In this document: piece after piece, positions 20,396 through 32,356 of the stretch
How the letters are laid out: each line of letters starts with the position of its first letter
Numbering within the stretch: position 1 is the stretch's first letter
DNA from: Dactylorhiza incarnata
Taxonomy: Eukaryota; Streptophyta; Magnoliopsida; Asparagales; Orchidaceae
Length of the DNA stretch: 64,000 nt
NCBI GenBank assembly: GCA_033032865.1
Contig: JAWHQI010000005.1
Span: 13,788,001-13,852,000, forward strand
Direction: 5' to 3'
The notes under the pieces: model-generated
The model's input: only the letters and a program-made list of their open reading frames with translations
The model's database searches: none
Told to the model about the DNA's origin: nothing
Program-made: the position numbers and the translations under genes

Positions 20396-21530
20396 CTCAC
20401 TAGCTGGGCTCTCGCTAGCCAGTGGGGTTGGAAGACCACTCGGGTGGCTGTATGTTTTTCTCCCGAGGTGGTCTCGCTAGTCGGGCTCTCGCTAGCCGGC
20501 GGGGTTGGAAGACCACTCGGGGTGGCTGTATGTTTTTCTCCCGAGGTGGTCTCGCTAGCCGGGCTCTCGCTAGCCGGGGGGTTGGAAGAACACTCGGGGT
20601 GGCTGTATGTTTTCTCCCGAGGTGGTCTCGCTAGCCGGGCTCTCGCTAGCCGGCGGGATTGGAAGACCACTCGGGGTGGCTGTATGTTTTTCTCCCATGG
20701 TGGTCTCACTAGCAAGGCTCTCGCTAGCCGGCGGGGTTGGAAGACGACTCAGGGTGGCTGTATGTTTTTCTCCCGAGGTGGTCTCGCTAGCCGGCGGGGT
20801 TGGAATACCACTCGGGGTGGCTGTATGTTCTTCTCCTGAGGTGGTCTCGCTAGTCGGGCTCTCGCTAGCCGGCGGGGTTGGAAGACCACTCGGGTGGCTG
20901 TATGTTCTTCTCCCGAGGTGGTCTCGCTAGTCGGGCTCTCGCTAGCCGGCGGGGTTCGAAGACCACTCGGGTGGTTGTATGTTTTTCTCCCGAGGTGGTC
21001 TCGCTAGCGTTGATCTCGCTAGCCGGCGGGGTTGAAAGACCACTCGGGGTGGCTGTATGTTTTTCTCCCGAGGTGGTCTCGCTAGTCGGGCTCTCGCTAG
21101 CCGGTGGGGTTGGAAGACCACTCAGGGTGGCTGTATGTTTTTCTCCCGAGGTGGTCTCGCTAGCCGCGCTCTAGCTAGCCGGCGGGGTTGGAAGACCACT
21201 CGGGGTGGCTGTATGTTTTTCTCCCGAGGTGGTATCACTAGCCGGCGGGGTTGGAAGACCACTCGGTGTGGCTGTATGTTTTTCTCCCGAGGTGGTCTCG
21301 CTAGCCGAGCTCTCGCTAGCCGGCGGGGTTGGAAGACCACTCGGGGTGGCTGTATGTTTTTCTCCCGATGTGGTCTCGCTAGCCGGGCTCTCGCTAGACG
21401 GTGGGGTTGGAAGACCACTCAGGGTGGCTGTATGTTTTTTCCCAACGTGGTATCACTAGATGGACTCTCGCTAGCCAGCAGGGTTGGAGGAACTCTCGGA
21501 GAGGCTATATGTTCTTTTCGAGATAACACT
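20396..21530 (+). repeat. R1 tandem array D (~78-bp units)
   Basis: About 14 units hold GGTTGGAAGACCACTCGGGG, TGTATGTTTTTCTCCCGAGG and CTAGCCGGGCTCTCGCTAGC. Some units lack a 16-bp piece with one of the CTAGCCGG copies (period 62). As 78 is divisible by three, long frames appear on both strands. Confidence 0.92.
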
Positions 21531-21604
21531 GTTAGCCGGATTCCCAGCGACACTCGCCGAATAAGCAGGGTTGGACGTTTCTTTCTGAGCATGTACCTCG
21601 CTCG

Positions 21605-21620
21605 AAAAGAGCGGGGATTG
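21605..21620 (+). other. R1 polypurine tract
   Basis: AAAAGAGCGGGGATTG lies directly before the 3' LTR start TGTACAACCC. The same wording precedes the T2 LTR on the minus strand. Confidence 0.85.
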
Positions 21621-23073
21621 TGTACAACCCTATATTCGCCGAGTAGATTCTCGAGACAAGAAGTATATCGGAACACCATTTCTCAATTTATGATCCCGGA
21701 GATGGCGGAGAGGGGAGGGGCGGCTCGCCCCCCCTCACGCCCAACAGTGAAGGCGGAGAGGGGAGGGGCGGCTCGCCCCCCCTCTCGCCCAGCAGAGAGG
21801 CAGAGAGGGGAGGAGCGGCTCGCCCCCCCTCTCGCCCAGCAGAGAGGAGGGGAGGGGAGGAGCGGCTCGCCCCCCCTCTCGCCCAGCAGAGAGGGCGGAG
21901 AGGGGAGGGGCGGCTCGCCCCCCTCTCGCCCAACAGAGAGGGCGGAGAGGGGAGGGGCGGCTCGCCCCCCTCTCGCCCAGCAGAGAGGCGGAGAGGGGAG
22001 GGGCGCCTCGCCACCCCCCCCCCCCCCCCCCCTCTCGCCCAGCAACCCTGTATTCGCCGAGTAGATTCTCAAGACAAGAAGTATTTCGGAACACCACTTC
22101 TCGACTTGTGATCCCGGAGAAGGCAGAGAGGGGAGGGGCGGCTCGCCCCCCCCCCCCCCCCCCCCCCCCCTCGCCCAGCAGAGAGGGCGGAGAGGGTAGG
22201 GGCGGCTCGCCCCCTCTCGCCCAGCAGAGAGTGCGGAGTGGGGAGGGGCGGCTCCCCCCCTCTCGCCCAGCAGAGAGGGCGGAGAGGTGAGGGGCGGCTC
22301 GCCCCCCCCCCCCCCCCCCCCCCCTCTCGCCCATCAGAGAGGCGGAGAGGGGAGCAGCGGCTCGCCCCCCTCTCGCCCAATAGAGAGGCGGAGATGGGAG
22401 GAGCGGCTCGCCCCCCCCCCCCCCCTCTCGCCCAACAGAGAGGCGGAGAGGGGAGGGGCGGCTTGCCCCCCCTTTTGCCCAGCAGAAGGCGGAGAGGGGA
22501 GGGTCGGCTCGCCCCCCCTCTTGCCCAGCAGAGAGGGCGGAGAGGGGAGGGGCGGCTCGCCCCCCCCCCCCCCCCCCCCCTCCCCCCCCCCCCTCTCGCC
22601 CAGCGGAAGGCGGAGAAGGGAGGAGGCCGGCCCCCTCTCGCCCAGTCCTGGGAGGGTATTCCGGTCTGCATTTAACGCCTCGGAACAGCGGGATTTGGAT
22701 ATTCGCAGGCCAAATCCAGGGGCAATTTTTTGGTTATTCGCAGCCCAAATCCAAAATCCTATAATTAGGACCAAGGGGGCACCATTTGGGGGAGATCATT
22801 CTAGGCTAGCTCTCTCCCTCTCTCTCCCTCCCCAAGACTCTCTAGGGGGTGAGGAGAGCTTCCAGTGGTGCCCAAGCTTAGTAGTGGCTTGGGAGGGGAA
22901 GTTCCTAAGGGGCTTCCGGGTATGTGGCGGGACCTCCCCACTAAGCCCTTGGTCCAGTCCATAGTTCCTCAACCTTCAACCTAGAGCTCTCCCTTGGGGG
23001 GAGTAAGGGTTGGTCGCTCCTCAGCTTGCTGAGGGCCCCGAACTCCACAGAGACCGAGAAATCGGTTTCAACA
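21621..23073 (+). repeat. R1 3' LTR (1,453 bp)
   Basis: It has the same layout as the left LTR, with fewer GC-rich units, and the duplicated opening segment at about 22050. The TATA box is altered (CTATAATTAGG near 22759). It ends GGTTTCAACA, followed by the target duplication CAATG. Confidence 0.92.
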
Positions 23074-23078
23074 CAATG

Positions 23079-23646
23079 TATAAATCAATCACTCAAGGGT
23101 AAAGAGTGTTGCATGCACCCCTCAAGAGAGGATGACGTAAATCTCCCGGATTGGAGTCAAATCCAATAGTGGGGTTCACAGCGTAAAGCAAGTTTTAGGT
23201 AATCGATTATAGAATTAGAGTTCTGTTGATTTTTCCTAAACTTAGTTGGGCATTTCCCTCGAGAGAAGCATGCTAAAGCTTCGGGAACCTCCACGGTCAA
23301 GTAGTTTACTTAAAAGGAATTAGATTTGTTTTATTTTCTCTTGATTATTCTCACTCCAAAGTAATTTTAGATTGAGCGCTAATCCTTTTAACCATCATCT
23401 AAATCTTACTTTAGTTTGCAATTTTCCTCTTTTAGTTAAGTAAAACAAACCCTAAAATATCTTTAGATAAGATAATAGTGACCTCCTTGAAGTAGAAGTA
23501 ATCAGCGCGCCCCAGGAATACGACCTTGGTATTTTTAAAATATCCCATACTATAGATGATAAGGTATACTTGCCTTCATTAGATATAGTTTTGGAAAACA
23601 TCATCAATCTCATCACTTTTTCAAATCCTAATGTTTCTTTATATCA
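23079..23646 (+). repeat. Athila1 5' LTR, right part
   Basis: It continues the LTR broken at 15570. The CTCAAGAGAGGATGACGTAA and GGATTGGAGTCAAATCCAAT blocks match the Athila2 LTR at about 34534-34580. It ends ATATCA before the primer site at 23651-23670. Confidence 0.88.
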
Positions 23647-23963
23647 AGTTTTTGGCGTCGTTGCCGGGGAATTGCGTTGAAATTTTGAAAAGAGAATAGA
23701 AATTAATTTTATCGTTTTTCTTTTTATTTTATTTTACTTTCTCTAGTTTCAAAAATTTTAAAGGTGTAATCTAAATCTTGGGAAAGAGACGTTTGGGCTA
23801 TCATCTCATCTCCTATTACCATTGAGAACCCTTCACAGTGTATACCTCGGGAAGTCCAAGACTAACTTAATCCTCCTAACAAGAATAAAAATAGAATAAT
23901 TAATTGTTTTTCTCTTTCTTCTCTTTTCTTCTCTCTACTCTCCCCTTTTCTTTTTTCTAGTGT

Positions 23964-25734
23964 ATGACCCGAGGTAGCTCTTTGAATATTCCTTTTGATC
24001 CAGAGATCGAGAAAACCCTCTTGCGGCGCTTCCATTCTCGTGATTAGGATACACACTTATTATTTGAAGAGTCGATCGGGGACACTACCATAGAAAAAAT
24101 GGAGCCTAACGTGCCCAATTCTAATGAGGCCCCACAAAGGACCATGTCCTATTATGCGCGGCGAAATATGGAAGGCACATAGTCAAGTATTGTTCTCCCC
24201 GTGTTGGTAAACAATAACTTTGAGATCAAGTCCGTCATCATACAAATGGTGCAACAATAAGTGACCTTCGATGGTCTGTCGGACGAAGATCTAAACTATC
24301 ATATTTCTAATTTTCCAAAATTTGCAACTCCTTCAAGATAAATGGCTTCACCGATGACGCCATTCGTTTATGTCTTTTTTCTGTTTCTTTGCGGTCTAAG
24401 GCCAAGCAGTGGCTGGGATCCCCTCCTAAGGAGTCCATCACTACATGGGCCGATATGGTGGAAAATTTCTTACTAAGTATTTTCCGCCTGCAAAGATTGG
24501 CAAAATGCGAACAGATATTGTGTCATTTATACAAATTGACTCGGAGACTCTCTATGATACATGGGAGCGCTTCAAGGAGCTTTTGCGTAGATGCCCTCAC
24601 CTTGCACTTCCTACTTGGCAACAAGTACAAATATTTTATAGTGGCTTAAACTTCCAAACTAGGAAAATGATTTATGCGCCGCCGAGGGTACTTTAAATAA
24701 AAATACCCCGAAAGACGCTCAAGAGATTTTTGAGGAAATGGCCATGAATGCGTATCAATGGAATCTGCCCCGAGCACAGCCTAACAAGACGGACGAAATT
24801 TTTGAAATAGACGCTACTTTTAATTTGGATTTACAAGTTGAGTGCTTAACAAAGCAAGTGGCAGAGATGTCTGCTTCCTCCGCCACTCCTCCTTGGGATA
24901 ATAATGTTATAATTGAAGAGAAGGTTGACTACATGGGAAATCCGCCTCGGCCTTACTATAACCCAAACTCCGCTAAGTACAACAACAACTACAATGCGGG
25001 TTATAGGAATCATCCGAATTTCTCGTGGAGCAACCAAAGAAATGCTCAGCATCCAATAAATCTCACTCAACCCCCTCCCCAATGAACTTCTTAACTTAAC
25101 TCCTCCTCTAAATTTTAATCCACCCGATTTCCCACCGCAACAGCAAAAGCCCTCACCACTTGAAGATGTCATTGCAAAATATGTTGCTATAAATGAATCG
25201 AACATCCGGAACCTCACCGGATTGATAAAAAATTTAGAGAATCAAGTGGGCAGCTAGCAAAAATGTTCTCTGAGCGTCAACAAGGAGCTCTACTAGGAAG
25301 TATGGAGCAAAATCCAAGGGAAAGCGCGAACGCGATTACCCTCCGCAGTGGAAAGGAGGTGGTTTCAAAACAGGATGAACCCAAGGTAACTACTTCTCCT
25401 TCTCCTACTCATATTTTATCTTCAAATTTGACCACTACGCTAGCTCCTCACGCTTCTAGTTCAAATATTATGTATCCGTCTAAGCTTAGGAGCGAGTGCT
25501 CCGAGAAAAATTACAAAAAGTTCCTAGAAATTTTAAAACAAATTCATATTAATGTACCCTTTTATGAGGCTATCTCCCAAATGTCGAAGTATGCAAAATA
25601 TCTTAAGGAGTTGCTCTCTAATAAAAAGAAACTTAAAGATATTTTGCATATTTCCCTAAAAGCAGAATGCTCCGCTGTTATACTTAACAAATTGCCTCAA
25701 AAAGCAAATGAGCCAGGACATTCTCCATCCCGTG
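23964..25734 (+). pseudogene. Athila1 gag and gag-pol linker, broken
   Basis: It starts MTRGSSLNIPFDPEIEKTL, matching the Athila2 gag start at 35364. The capsid region is recognisable (NNFEIK, IIQMVQQ, LYDTWERFKELLRRCPH) but has several in-frame stops and at least two frameshifts between 24045 and 24700. After it come LTKQVAEMSASSATPPW and VDYMGNPPRPYYNPN-type text, with no cysteine knuckle between. The tail (25263-25753) matches the region before the protease. Its structural role in particles is lost. Confidence 0.82.
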
Positions 25735-27364
25735 TCTATTTGGCAATTCATTAGTAAAACACGCCTTAGCTGATCTTGGAGCAAGTATAAATCTCATGCC
25801 TTTTTCATTATTTAAGAAGTTAGGTCTTGGAAATCCTAGCCCCACGCGAATGAGTATTCAACTCGCAGATCGTTCATTAAAATATATGGTAGGGATAGTG
25901 GAGGATGTGCTCATTAAGGTTGACAAGTTCATCTTCCTGGTGGACTTTGTCATTTTTGATATCGAAGAGGATGCTGAAGTACCCCTCATACTCGTCCGCC
26001 CCTTCCTTGCCACCTCCCACGCAATTATTGATGTGAGTAACGAAAGCTCCTCCTACGGGTTGGAGATGATGAAGTTACTTTTAGAATAAATCCCTCGATG
26101 TGAAACACCTTAGAGAATGACAAATCGTGTTTCTGCCTAGAAGAATGTTTTGAGAATGAGTTTTATTCACTTCCCGAGATAGTCTCCACATCGAGTAACG
26201 ATTTCGAGCTCGCTGAGCTCCTTTGTCTAGAAGAAGTCTCTCCTCCACACCACCCGAGCCATTAGAACAATTAAAAATTAAAACTTCATATGAAGAACCT
26301 CCCATTTTGGAGTTGAAACAACTCCCCTCACCTCAAATATCTATTTCTAGATAAATATTCTAAGCTACTCATTATTGTATCATCCGAAACGAGCGATTCA
26401 GAAATTTCTGAATTGACTCTAGTCTTAAGCAATCACCGTCACGCAATTGCGCGGTAAATTTTGAATATCAAGGGTATTAACCCTTCCTTTTACACTCACA
26501 AAATTTTCCTCGAAGGCAATTCCCACAACACGGTCCAGCCTCGACGACGGTTAAAACCGAATATGAAAGAAGTCGTTAAGGTTGAAGTTATCAAACTTTT
26601 AGACGCAGGAATCATCTAACTGATCTCAGATAGTACTTGGGTTAACCCAGTACAAGTCGTGCCAAAGAAAGGCGGCATAACGCTAGTAGCAAATGAAAAC
26701 AACGAATTGATCCCAACTCGTACCATTACCGGTTGGCGGATGTGCATAGATTATCGAAAACAAAATTATGCCACCCATAAAGATCACTTCCTGTTGCCCA
26801 TTATCGATAAAATCTTAGAATGGCTTTCAGGTCACTCCTACTATTGTTTTCTCGATGACTTGTCGGGATTTTTTCAAATCCCTATTTCACCTAATGACCA
26901 AGAGAAAACAGCATTCACATGTCCCTTTGGCACCTTCACTTATCGAAGGATGTCATTTGGTCTTTGTAACGCGCCGGCTATATTCCAAAGATATATGCAG
27001 TCGATATTCGACGAGTTAGTAGAAGAAGTGATGGAAGATTTCATGGACGACTTCGAAAATTCTTTCAAAGTTGTTTTTAAAAAAATCTCGAGCGTGTTCT
27101 ACAACGTTGTGAGGAAACAAATCTAGCTCATAATTGGGAGAAATGTCATTTTATGATCAAAGAAGGATTAGTCCTTGGTCATAAAATATCGAGCAAAGGG
27201 ATCGAGGTCCATAGGGCCAAGATCAAAGTAATCAAAAAACTCCCCCCCTCCAACGAATCTAAAAGCAATTAGAAGTTTCCTAGGCCACGTAGGGTTTTAT
27301 CGGTGTTTTATCCAAAACTTTTCTAAAATCACGAAGTCGTTAACCCATCTTCTCAAAAAACAAT
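25735..27364 (+). pseudogene. Athila1 protease and reverse transcriptase, broken
   Basis: The protease has LADLGASINLMPFSLFKKL, with the DLGA form of the aspartate motif that Athila elements use. The RT is mostly open at 26659-27126: palm motifs CIDYRKQNYATHKDHF, FLDDLSGFFQI and the catalytic FMDDF are visible. Frame breaks lie between 26080 and 26650 and again near 27060. The solo LTR inserted at 27364, between RT and RNase H. Confidence 0.85.
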
Positions 27365-30239
27365 TGTAACGTCCCTGATTTTCGTTAATTATTTTGCAAA
27401 GACACTGTGATGTAATTTTGGCGTAAGGGCGTTACGTCAGCTCGTCAGGTTTAGTTTTGGGCCTTAGCTTAGTTAAAGTATGTAATTTAGATCGAGCGTG
27501 TAGAAATTTCGCGACGTTTCAAGTTAAAGGGATTATTTTGGGTAGTTATCAAGATTTAAGCTTCGGGAAGCTTTATCCCGAGTTTGGCTCTTCGGAATTG
27601 AATTCTGACTTCGCCGTTGGTTTCGTACCGTCATTTATTTGGTAGGGTGCGAGTTTCATGAAAATCCGAGGTAATCTAGCGTCCTCACAGTTTAAGTAAA
27701 AGGGGAGTATTATTTAATTAATTAAATATGGAAATTAGGGTTTATATAAATACCTAAAATCCCCAACCATATTCTTCTTCCCCTTTCGGCCGACCAAGAG
27801 TTCTATCGGGCGAGAGAGCGATAGCGGCATGTTGTGGAGCGTCCGGCCAGCGATTCGAAGGATGTAGTAGTCAGAATCGTGTTTGGAGAGTGGATTCGGA
27901 AAGCTCTCAGCGAGGTCTTCGTCCTAGTGGTGAGCTTTTCCCGTTCCTTGGATTTTTGGAGTTTGAAGTAGTGGCCTAACTCCTCCTTTTGATCCGAAAA
28001 GTTTAAGAACTTTGTGCTCGAGTGTTTCCATAGCTGTAGGAGCAAGGAAATTCAAGTTTTTGGCAAGGTTAAGGCAAGTGGCTTTTTTCCTCCTTCCTTT
28101 TTTTTTTGTTGAAGCACTCTTCTTTTCCTTGGTTATGAGTTATTGCTGTGTTTTAACATGTACCTTGAGCGTATGAATGATAGTTAATGTCCCTAAACCC
28201 CCTTGATCTTCCCCCCCCAAAAAATATATATCTGGAGTTTTCCCTGGACAACCTACGGTTGCCCTGGTTTCTTTTTCCTGCTGCCTTGGATTTCTCGAGA
28301 AATCAAGGATCCTGCCTTGGATTTCTCGAGAAATAATTGTTTCCTGCCTTGGATTTCTCGAGAAATCAAGGATCCTGCCTTGGATTTCTCGAGAAATCAT
28401 TGTTTCCTGCCTTAGATTTCTCGAGAAACCAAGGTTCCTGCCTTGAATTTCTCGAGAAATCAAGGTTCCTGCTTTTGGATTTCTCGAGAAATCAAGGTTC
28501 CTGCCTTGGATTTCTTGAGAAATCAAGGTCTCTGCTTTGGATTTTCTTAAGAAATTTCATCTCCGGCCCCTGGGATTTCTCGAGAACTGCGATTCCTGCC
28601 TTTGGGATTTCTCGAGAATTCTATTCTCCGCCTTTGATCTCTCGAGAACCCTTTGATCTTAGCCCTCGACTTCTCGAGAAATGTTTGATCTTAGCTCTTG
28701 ATCTCTCGAGAACCATTTGTTCTTAGTCATTGATTTCTCGAGAACTATAGGTTCTTAGCTTTTGATTCCTCAAGAAATGCCCCTTTGTCTCTTAGTGTTT
28801 GAGCTATGCCTCCAATTTCTCCTCCTCCTCGAAATCTTATGTCTTCTAAAGGGTACGGGTAGTTGCAGATATCTGTACTGTGCCCTTGATCATGAGCACC
28901 TACTTCCTAAGTTCTTACATCTGCTGTGATTACCCAATCTCTGAGTCTTCTGTTATGAATCATCTTATGCAGTGTTTACCTCGTCCTTGACCCTAACTCC
29001 TAGGGTATCCTGGTGATTATTTCTCGGGCTGCGTTCCGTGCCTTAATAAAAGTTAATTAATATGAATTGTTGCCATTAGCCTTGCACGGCGGCCATTTCA
29101 AAGGACATGAACTGCAGGCTTGGCATGTGGTACTGTGGGCCGTGTTTGGGGGCTGTAAGTACTTTGTTAAGCCATGCACGGTGGCCATTACAGGGGTGGT
29201 CAGCAGGCTTGTCATGAGGCCCTGTGGGCTGTGTTTGGGTGGTAGGGGATACAGAAACCCCCACCCATTTTAGGCTTTGGGTGGCAGAGGATAATGGACC
29301 GCCACCTGCTTAACTTGAGCTGATCAGTCTCTCTAAATTTAATTTTCAAGATAAATGAACCACGCTTGTTCCTCTTTATGATATTTGGTGCACTCGGTGC
29401 TTTGCTTAGTTCTTTGCTTTGGAGTTCTCTTTTTTTCTGTAAGTTTGGCTTGGGTTGGTACCCCTTATGCCTTCTTTACTTTACTTCTTGTTTCTCTGCC
29501 ACTTGTAAATCCCTTCCTGAGTCGTTCTTTGTTTTATTGAATGCCTCAGGTTCTGAGCCATAGCGGCTAGTGGTTTGGCACGGAGTCTTCGAGAGTTTTA
29601 GTTGATGTTTAACCCACTGATGTCAGGTGGTTGTTGTTAGTTTTCTTTTGGTGTTCAGACATGCTTGTTTGATGCCAATGGGTTAGTGCCAGGTTGTTGA
29701 CGCCCGTTGCGCCTCTTTTTGATACTTTATAGTTTACTTGCCATTTAATGCTACTGCTTTTAGATCTGAGGTATCTTGCTCTCTGGGAATGATTTATGTC
29801 TAGGTGCATCATAGTTATAAAATGATTTTTTTCTTTCATCCTCATCACATCCTTTTAACTGAAATCCTTAGTTTTAAAGTCACCTAAAGGTGTTTTCTAT
29901 ACTTATACTATGCCTAGATATGTAAATATCATTTACATTATGTCCTATCATCATATGCATATAGGACCTTAAGTGAACAAAATCAAGTATTTTTTCGCTG
30001 CAAATTTCATAAACTTTATCGGTGGACTAGTTGATCCACTAACTGAGAGACACAGTTCTTACTCCAAACCCTAATAAATGATTTCAAATGACGAATTATC
30101 ATGTAATCATGTTTGATTTAAATAATTAATAGGTTCCCGCCTGAGCGTCTGCAGTTGTCTCCTGCATGACGTGGCATCATGACGCGTATTTTCTCTTACT
30201 CTGATATTCCTAAATTCAGAGAAAATGCGGGTTATGACA
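27365..30239 (+). mobile_element. Solo LTR, probably chromovirus (Tekay/Del-like)
   Basis: The 2,875-bp segment starts TGTAACGTCCCTGATTTTCG and ends GGGTTATGACA, flanked on both sides by ACAAT (27360-27364, 30240-30244). No primer site, PPT or gene lies inside, so it is a single LTR left by recombination. The TGTAAC start and a TTTATATAAATACC TATA region followed by CTTCTTCCCCTTTCGGCCG recall chromovirus LTRs. Frames at 27457, 29067 and 29366 are not credible genes. The orientation is read from the TATA box. Confidence 0.85.
28281..28785 (+). repeat. Array of TTTCTCGAGAAA palindromes
   Basis: About 16 units of roughly 31 bp each carry GATTTCTCGAGAAATC, a perfect 16-bp palindrome, or a decayed form. 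Spacers are CAAGGTTCCTGCCTTG-like at first, then CTTTGATCTTAGC-like. The palindrome is better kept than the spacers. Confidence 0.9.
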
Positions 30240-30244
30240 ACAAT

Positions 30245-31396
30245 CATCTTTCTTTTTTAGCGACGAATGTCATTTGGACTTTAAACTTATAAAATAAATG
30301 CTTATAAATTCTCTGATTCTAGTCGCACAGGATTGGCGCTACCCTTCAAAATTATGTATGTCGCGAATGATATTGCGGTAGGCGTCATATTAGGCCAATG
30401 GATGAGTAAGTATTTCCAGCCAATTTATTATGCGAGCAAGACACTCACTTCGGCACAAGCGAATTACACCACTACCGAGAAGGAACTTCTAACAATCATT
30501 TTTGCTTTTGATAAGTTTAGGTCGTACATCACTCTCTCCAAAGTAATCATTTTCACAGATCACTTTGCTCTTAGATATCTTTTAAGTAAATCGAATTCCA
30601 GGCCCCGTCTCTTGCGATGGATCATCCTCTTGGAGGAGTTTGATTTTGAGATCCAGGACAAAAGGGGAGCTGAAAACTTGGCGGCCGATCATCTTTCCTG
30701 ATTAGAAATCCAGCTACGGAAGCATTTTATTGAAGCCGATATTAATGATAAATTCCCTGAAGAGCGCCTCCTTGCTCTCGAAAATATAATGAAATCCTCC
30801 AGCCCTTAGTTTGCGGAATTGGATATATATCTAGTAGCCCAGGTCCTGCCAAAATAATTCTCGAGCCACCAAAAGAAGAAATTCTTTTCTGATTTAAAGA
30901 AATATTTTTGGTAGGACCCCTTTCTATTCCGTGTCTGCACGGACCAGGTAGTTAGAAGATGTGTCTCGAGTGAGGAAGGTCTAAAAATTTTATGGCATTG
31001 CCATGAGGGACCAACTGGTGGTCATTATTATGTGAACTCAACCGCAAGGAAGGCGCTGGAGGTGGGATTTTATTGGCACACGCTCTTTAAAGATGCTTAC
31101 ACCCATGTGAGCACTTGTGACAGCTGCCAGCGGTCGGGGAACATCTACCGCCGGGATGATATCCCCCAAAATATTTTCTTAGAATGCAAAATTTTTGACC
31201 TTTGGGGTATCGATTTCGTTGGTCCTCTCCCTCCCTCTTGTTTAAAAAAATTATTCTCTCAATTTGGCACGCCACGCGTTATAGTTATTGATCGGGAACC
31301 CATTTTTGCAATAGCTAATTCACAAAAAATTTAACAAAATATGGTCTCACGCAGAAACTCTCCACTGCTTATCACACAAAAACAAGCGACCAAATA
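30245..31396 (+). pseudogene. Athila1 RNase H and integrase, broken
   Basis: The RNase H frame (30333-30701) keeps [20 protein letters not shown] and the [10 protein letters not shown] region, up to the typical [16 protein letters not shown] end. The integrase (31032-31334) keeps the zinc-binding end with CDSCQRSG and WGIDFVGPLP, the first catalytic Asp. It then jumps to KKLFSQFGTPR, so the part between the first and second catalytic positions is deleted. DIS-RG-type text is also altered (VIDREP). T1 cuts it at 31396, within the helix that leads to the catalytic Glu. Confidence 0.85.
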
Positions 31397-32160
31397 TGTT
31401 GGAACCAGTATTTGGCCCAACGAGGAGTTCAAACCCCTGTAAGGGGGGGTAGCTAGCACATACTGATCCCACGGAGGAACTTGACCGAGGACTTAGAACT
31501 AAAGAAATGACCCTTGGCAACAGTGTGGAGGTCCCACCACACAACAGGAAGATCTTTTGAGCGCTTCCCCTCCCAAGCCAAGACTGAAGCCGGGCACCTT
31601 GGAGAGATGGAGGAGCTAACCAAAGGAGTCCTGAGGAGAAGCAAAGATTTGGAATACTCTCCAAAGGTGCCCCTCAGGGTCTATTTATAGCCTTTTCTGT
31701 ATTGGTCTGCTAATAGCGGGATTCCGCCATTTTGTTTTACTATACGCACCCTAAATTAGTCTGCTAACAGCCAAACTCCGCTATTCTGGAGGGCTATTAG
31801 CAGCCCACCAAGGGTATCCGTGTAAATTCACTTGTAGACCCCTGTTGGGAGAGTGGCCCATGAGGGCGCCACTCGCCAGCCTCTCCGCGAGCTGGGCCCG
31901 CGAGATCTCTTCTTGCGAGTGGAGGCGAGCCACCACTTTTCTCGCCATTCTGGAACAGCGAGACCTCCCCCGGCTCACTCTGGCTAAGTGCACCCCGGAA
32001 CGGTTCTTAACACGCGCTATGCCTTCACCGCTCACTATTTGCGAGTTAGATTCCTTGCCTGCCTCGCCTTGCACTGGAAAGATGCTCGCGGCGAATCAGT
32101 GAGTGCTCTCTGAATCGCCCGTAAATGATTTCCTGTGAGTGGCGAACACTGGGTTGTACA
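31397..32160 (-). repeat. T1 3' LTR
   Basis: On plus it runs from TGTTGGAACC to GGTTGTACA, 764 bp. It aligns with the T2 LTR and with the reversed R1 LTR. A minus-strand TATA box (CTATAAATAG) is at 31681-31690. The minus-strand PPT would lie at about 32161-32180 (GAAGAGCCGCGTTTG), a decayed form of the R1/T2 PPT. Confidence 0.85.
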
Positions 32161-32273
32161 CAAACGCGGCTCTTCGCGAGGTTATACTAAATTCGTGAAG
32201 AAACACTCAACCCTCCGTGTTTGTCGGACGAGAATGAGCTGGCTCGAATCATTGGTGGGCCCCATCCCCAGCG

Positions 32274-32284
32274 CTATAAATACC
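32274..32284 (+). promoter_or_regulatory. TATA box for T1 antisense gene 1
   Basis: CTATAAATACC is 73 bp before the ATG at 32357. A TATA box at the same place exists in T2 (57395-57403). Confidence 0.65.
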
Positions 32285-32356
32285 AACATCTCTGGGTGAT
32301 GGGGGACCCTTTCTTTCCTTATTTTCCTTTGCTACTCGCTATCGCATTTGCTAAAG

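Larger units (their letters stand above)
15571..23073 (+). mobile_element. R1: non-autonomous Tat-related element with internal arrays
   Basis: LTRs at 15571-17124 and 21621-23073 both start TGTACAACC and end GGTTTCAACA, and CAATG flanks both sides (15566-15570, 23074-23078). The interior has a gag remnant and 3.2 kb of tandem repeats, without pol. The reverse complement of its LTR matches the T2 LTR (56592-57282), and the PPT wording (AAAGAGCGGGGATTG) is shared with T2, so it is a deletion derivative of that group. The sequence after the left LTR (TTATGGTGCGGTGAGCG) is the expected primer site, but I cannot assign the tRNA. Confidence 0.9.
14369..31396 (+). mobile_element. Athila1: decayed autonomous Athila element
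   Basis: The order is 5' LTR (14369-15570 and 23079-23646, split by R1), tRNA-Asp-type primer site (23651-23670, one mismatch to the NA1 site), gag, protease, RT, RNase H and integrase. It stops inside the integrase at 31396, where T1 inserted; its 3' LTR is not in the window. Gag and RT match Athila2 closely in wording, which places it in the Athila lineage. Stops and frameshifts throughout make it inactive. Confidence 0.88.

Noticed and set aside
20359..21459. Repeated MFFSRGGLASRALASRR-type frames
   Set aside because: By-product of array D, whose 78-bp period is divisible by three.
28281..28785. CRISPR-like array
   Set aside because: Repeats are palindromic, but spacers are similar to each other and the setting is a plant LTR.
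28281..28785. Heat-shock element array
   Set aside because: The core is TTCTCGAGAA, giving GAG in place of the GAA required in TTCnnGAA; the match is not exact.
29067..29848. Small frames in the solo LTR
   Set aside because: No conservation or domain; the region is LTR sequence between TG and CA ends with a target duplication.
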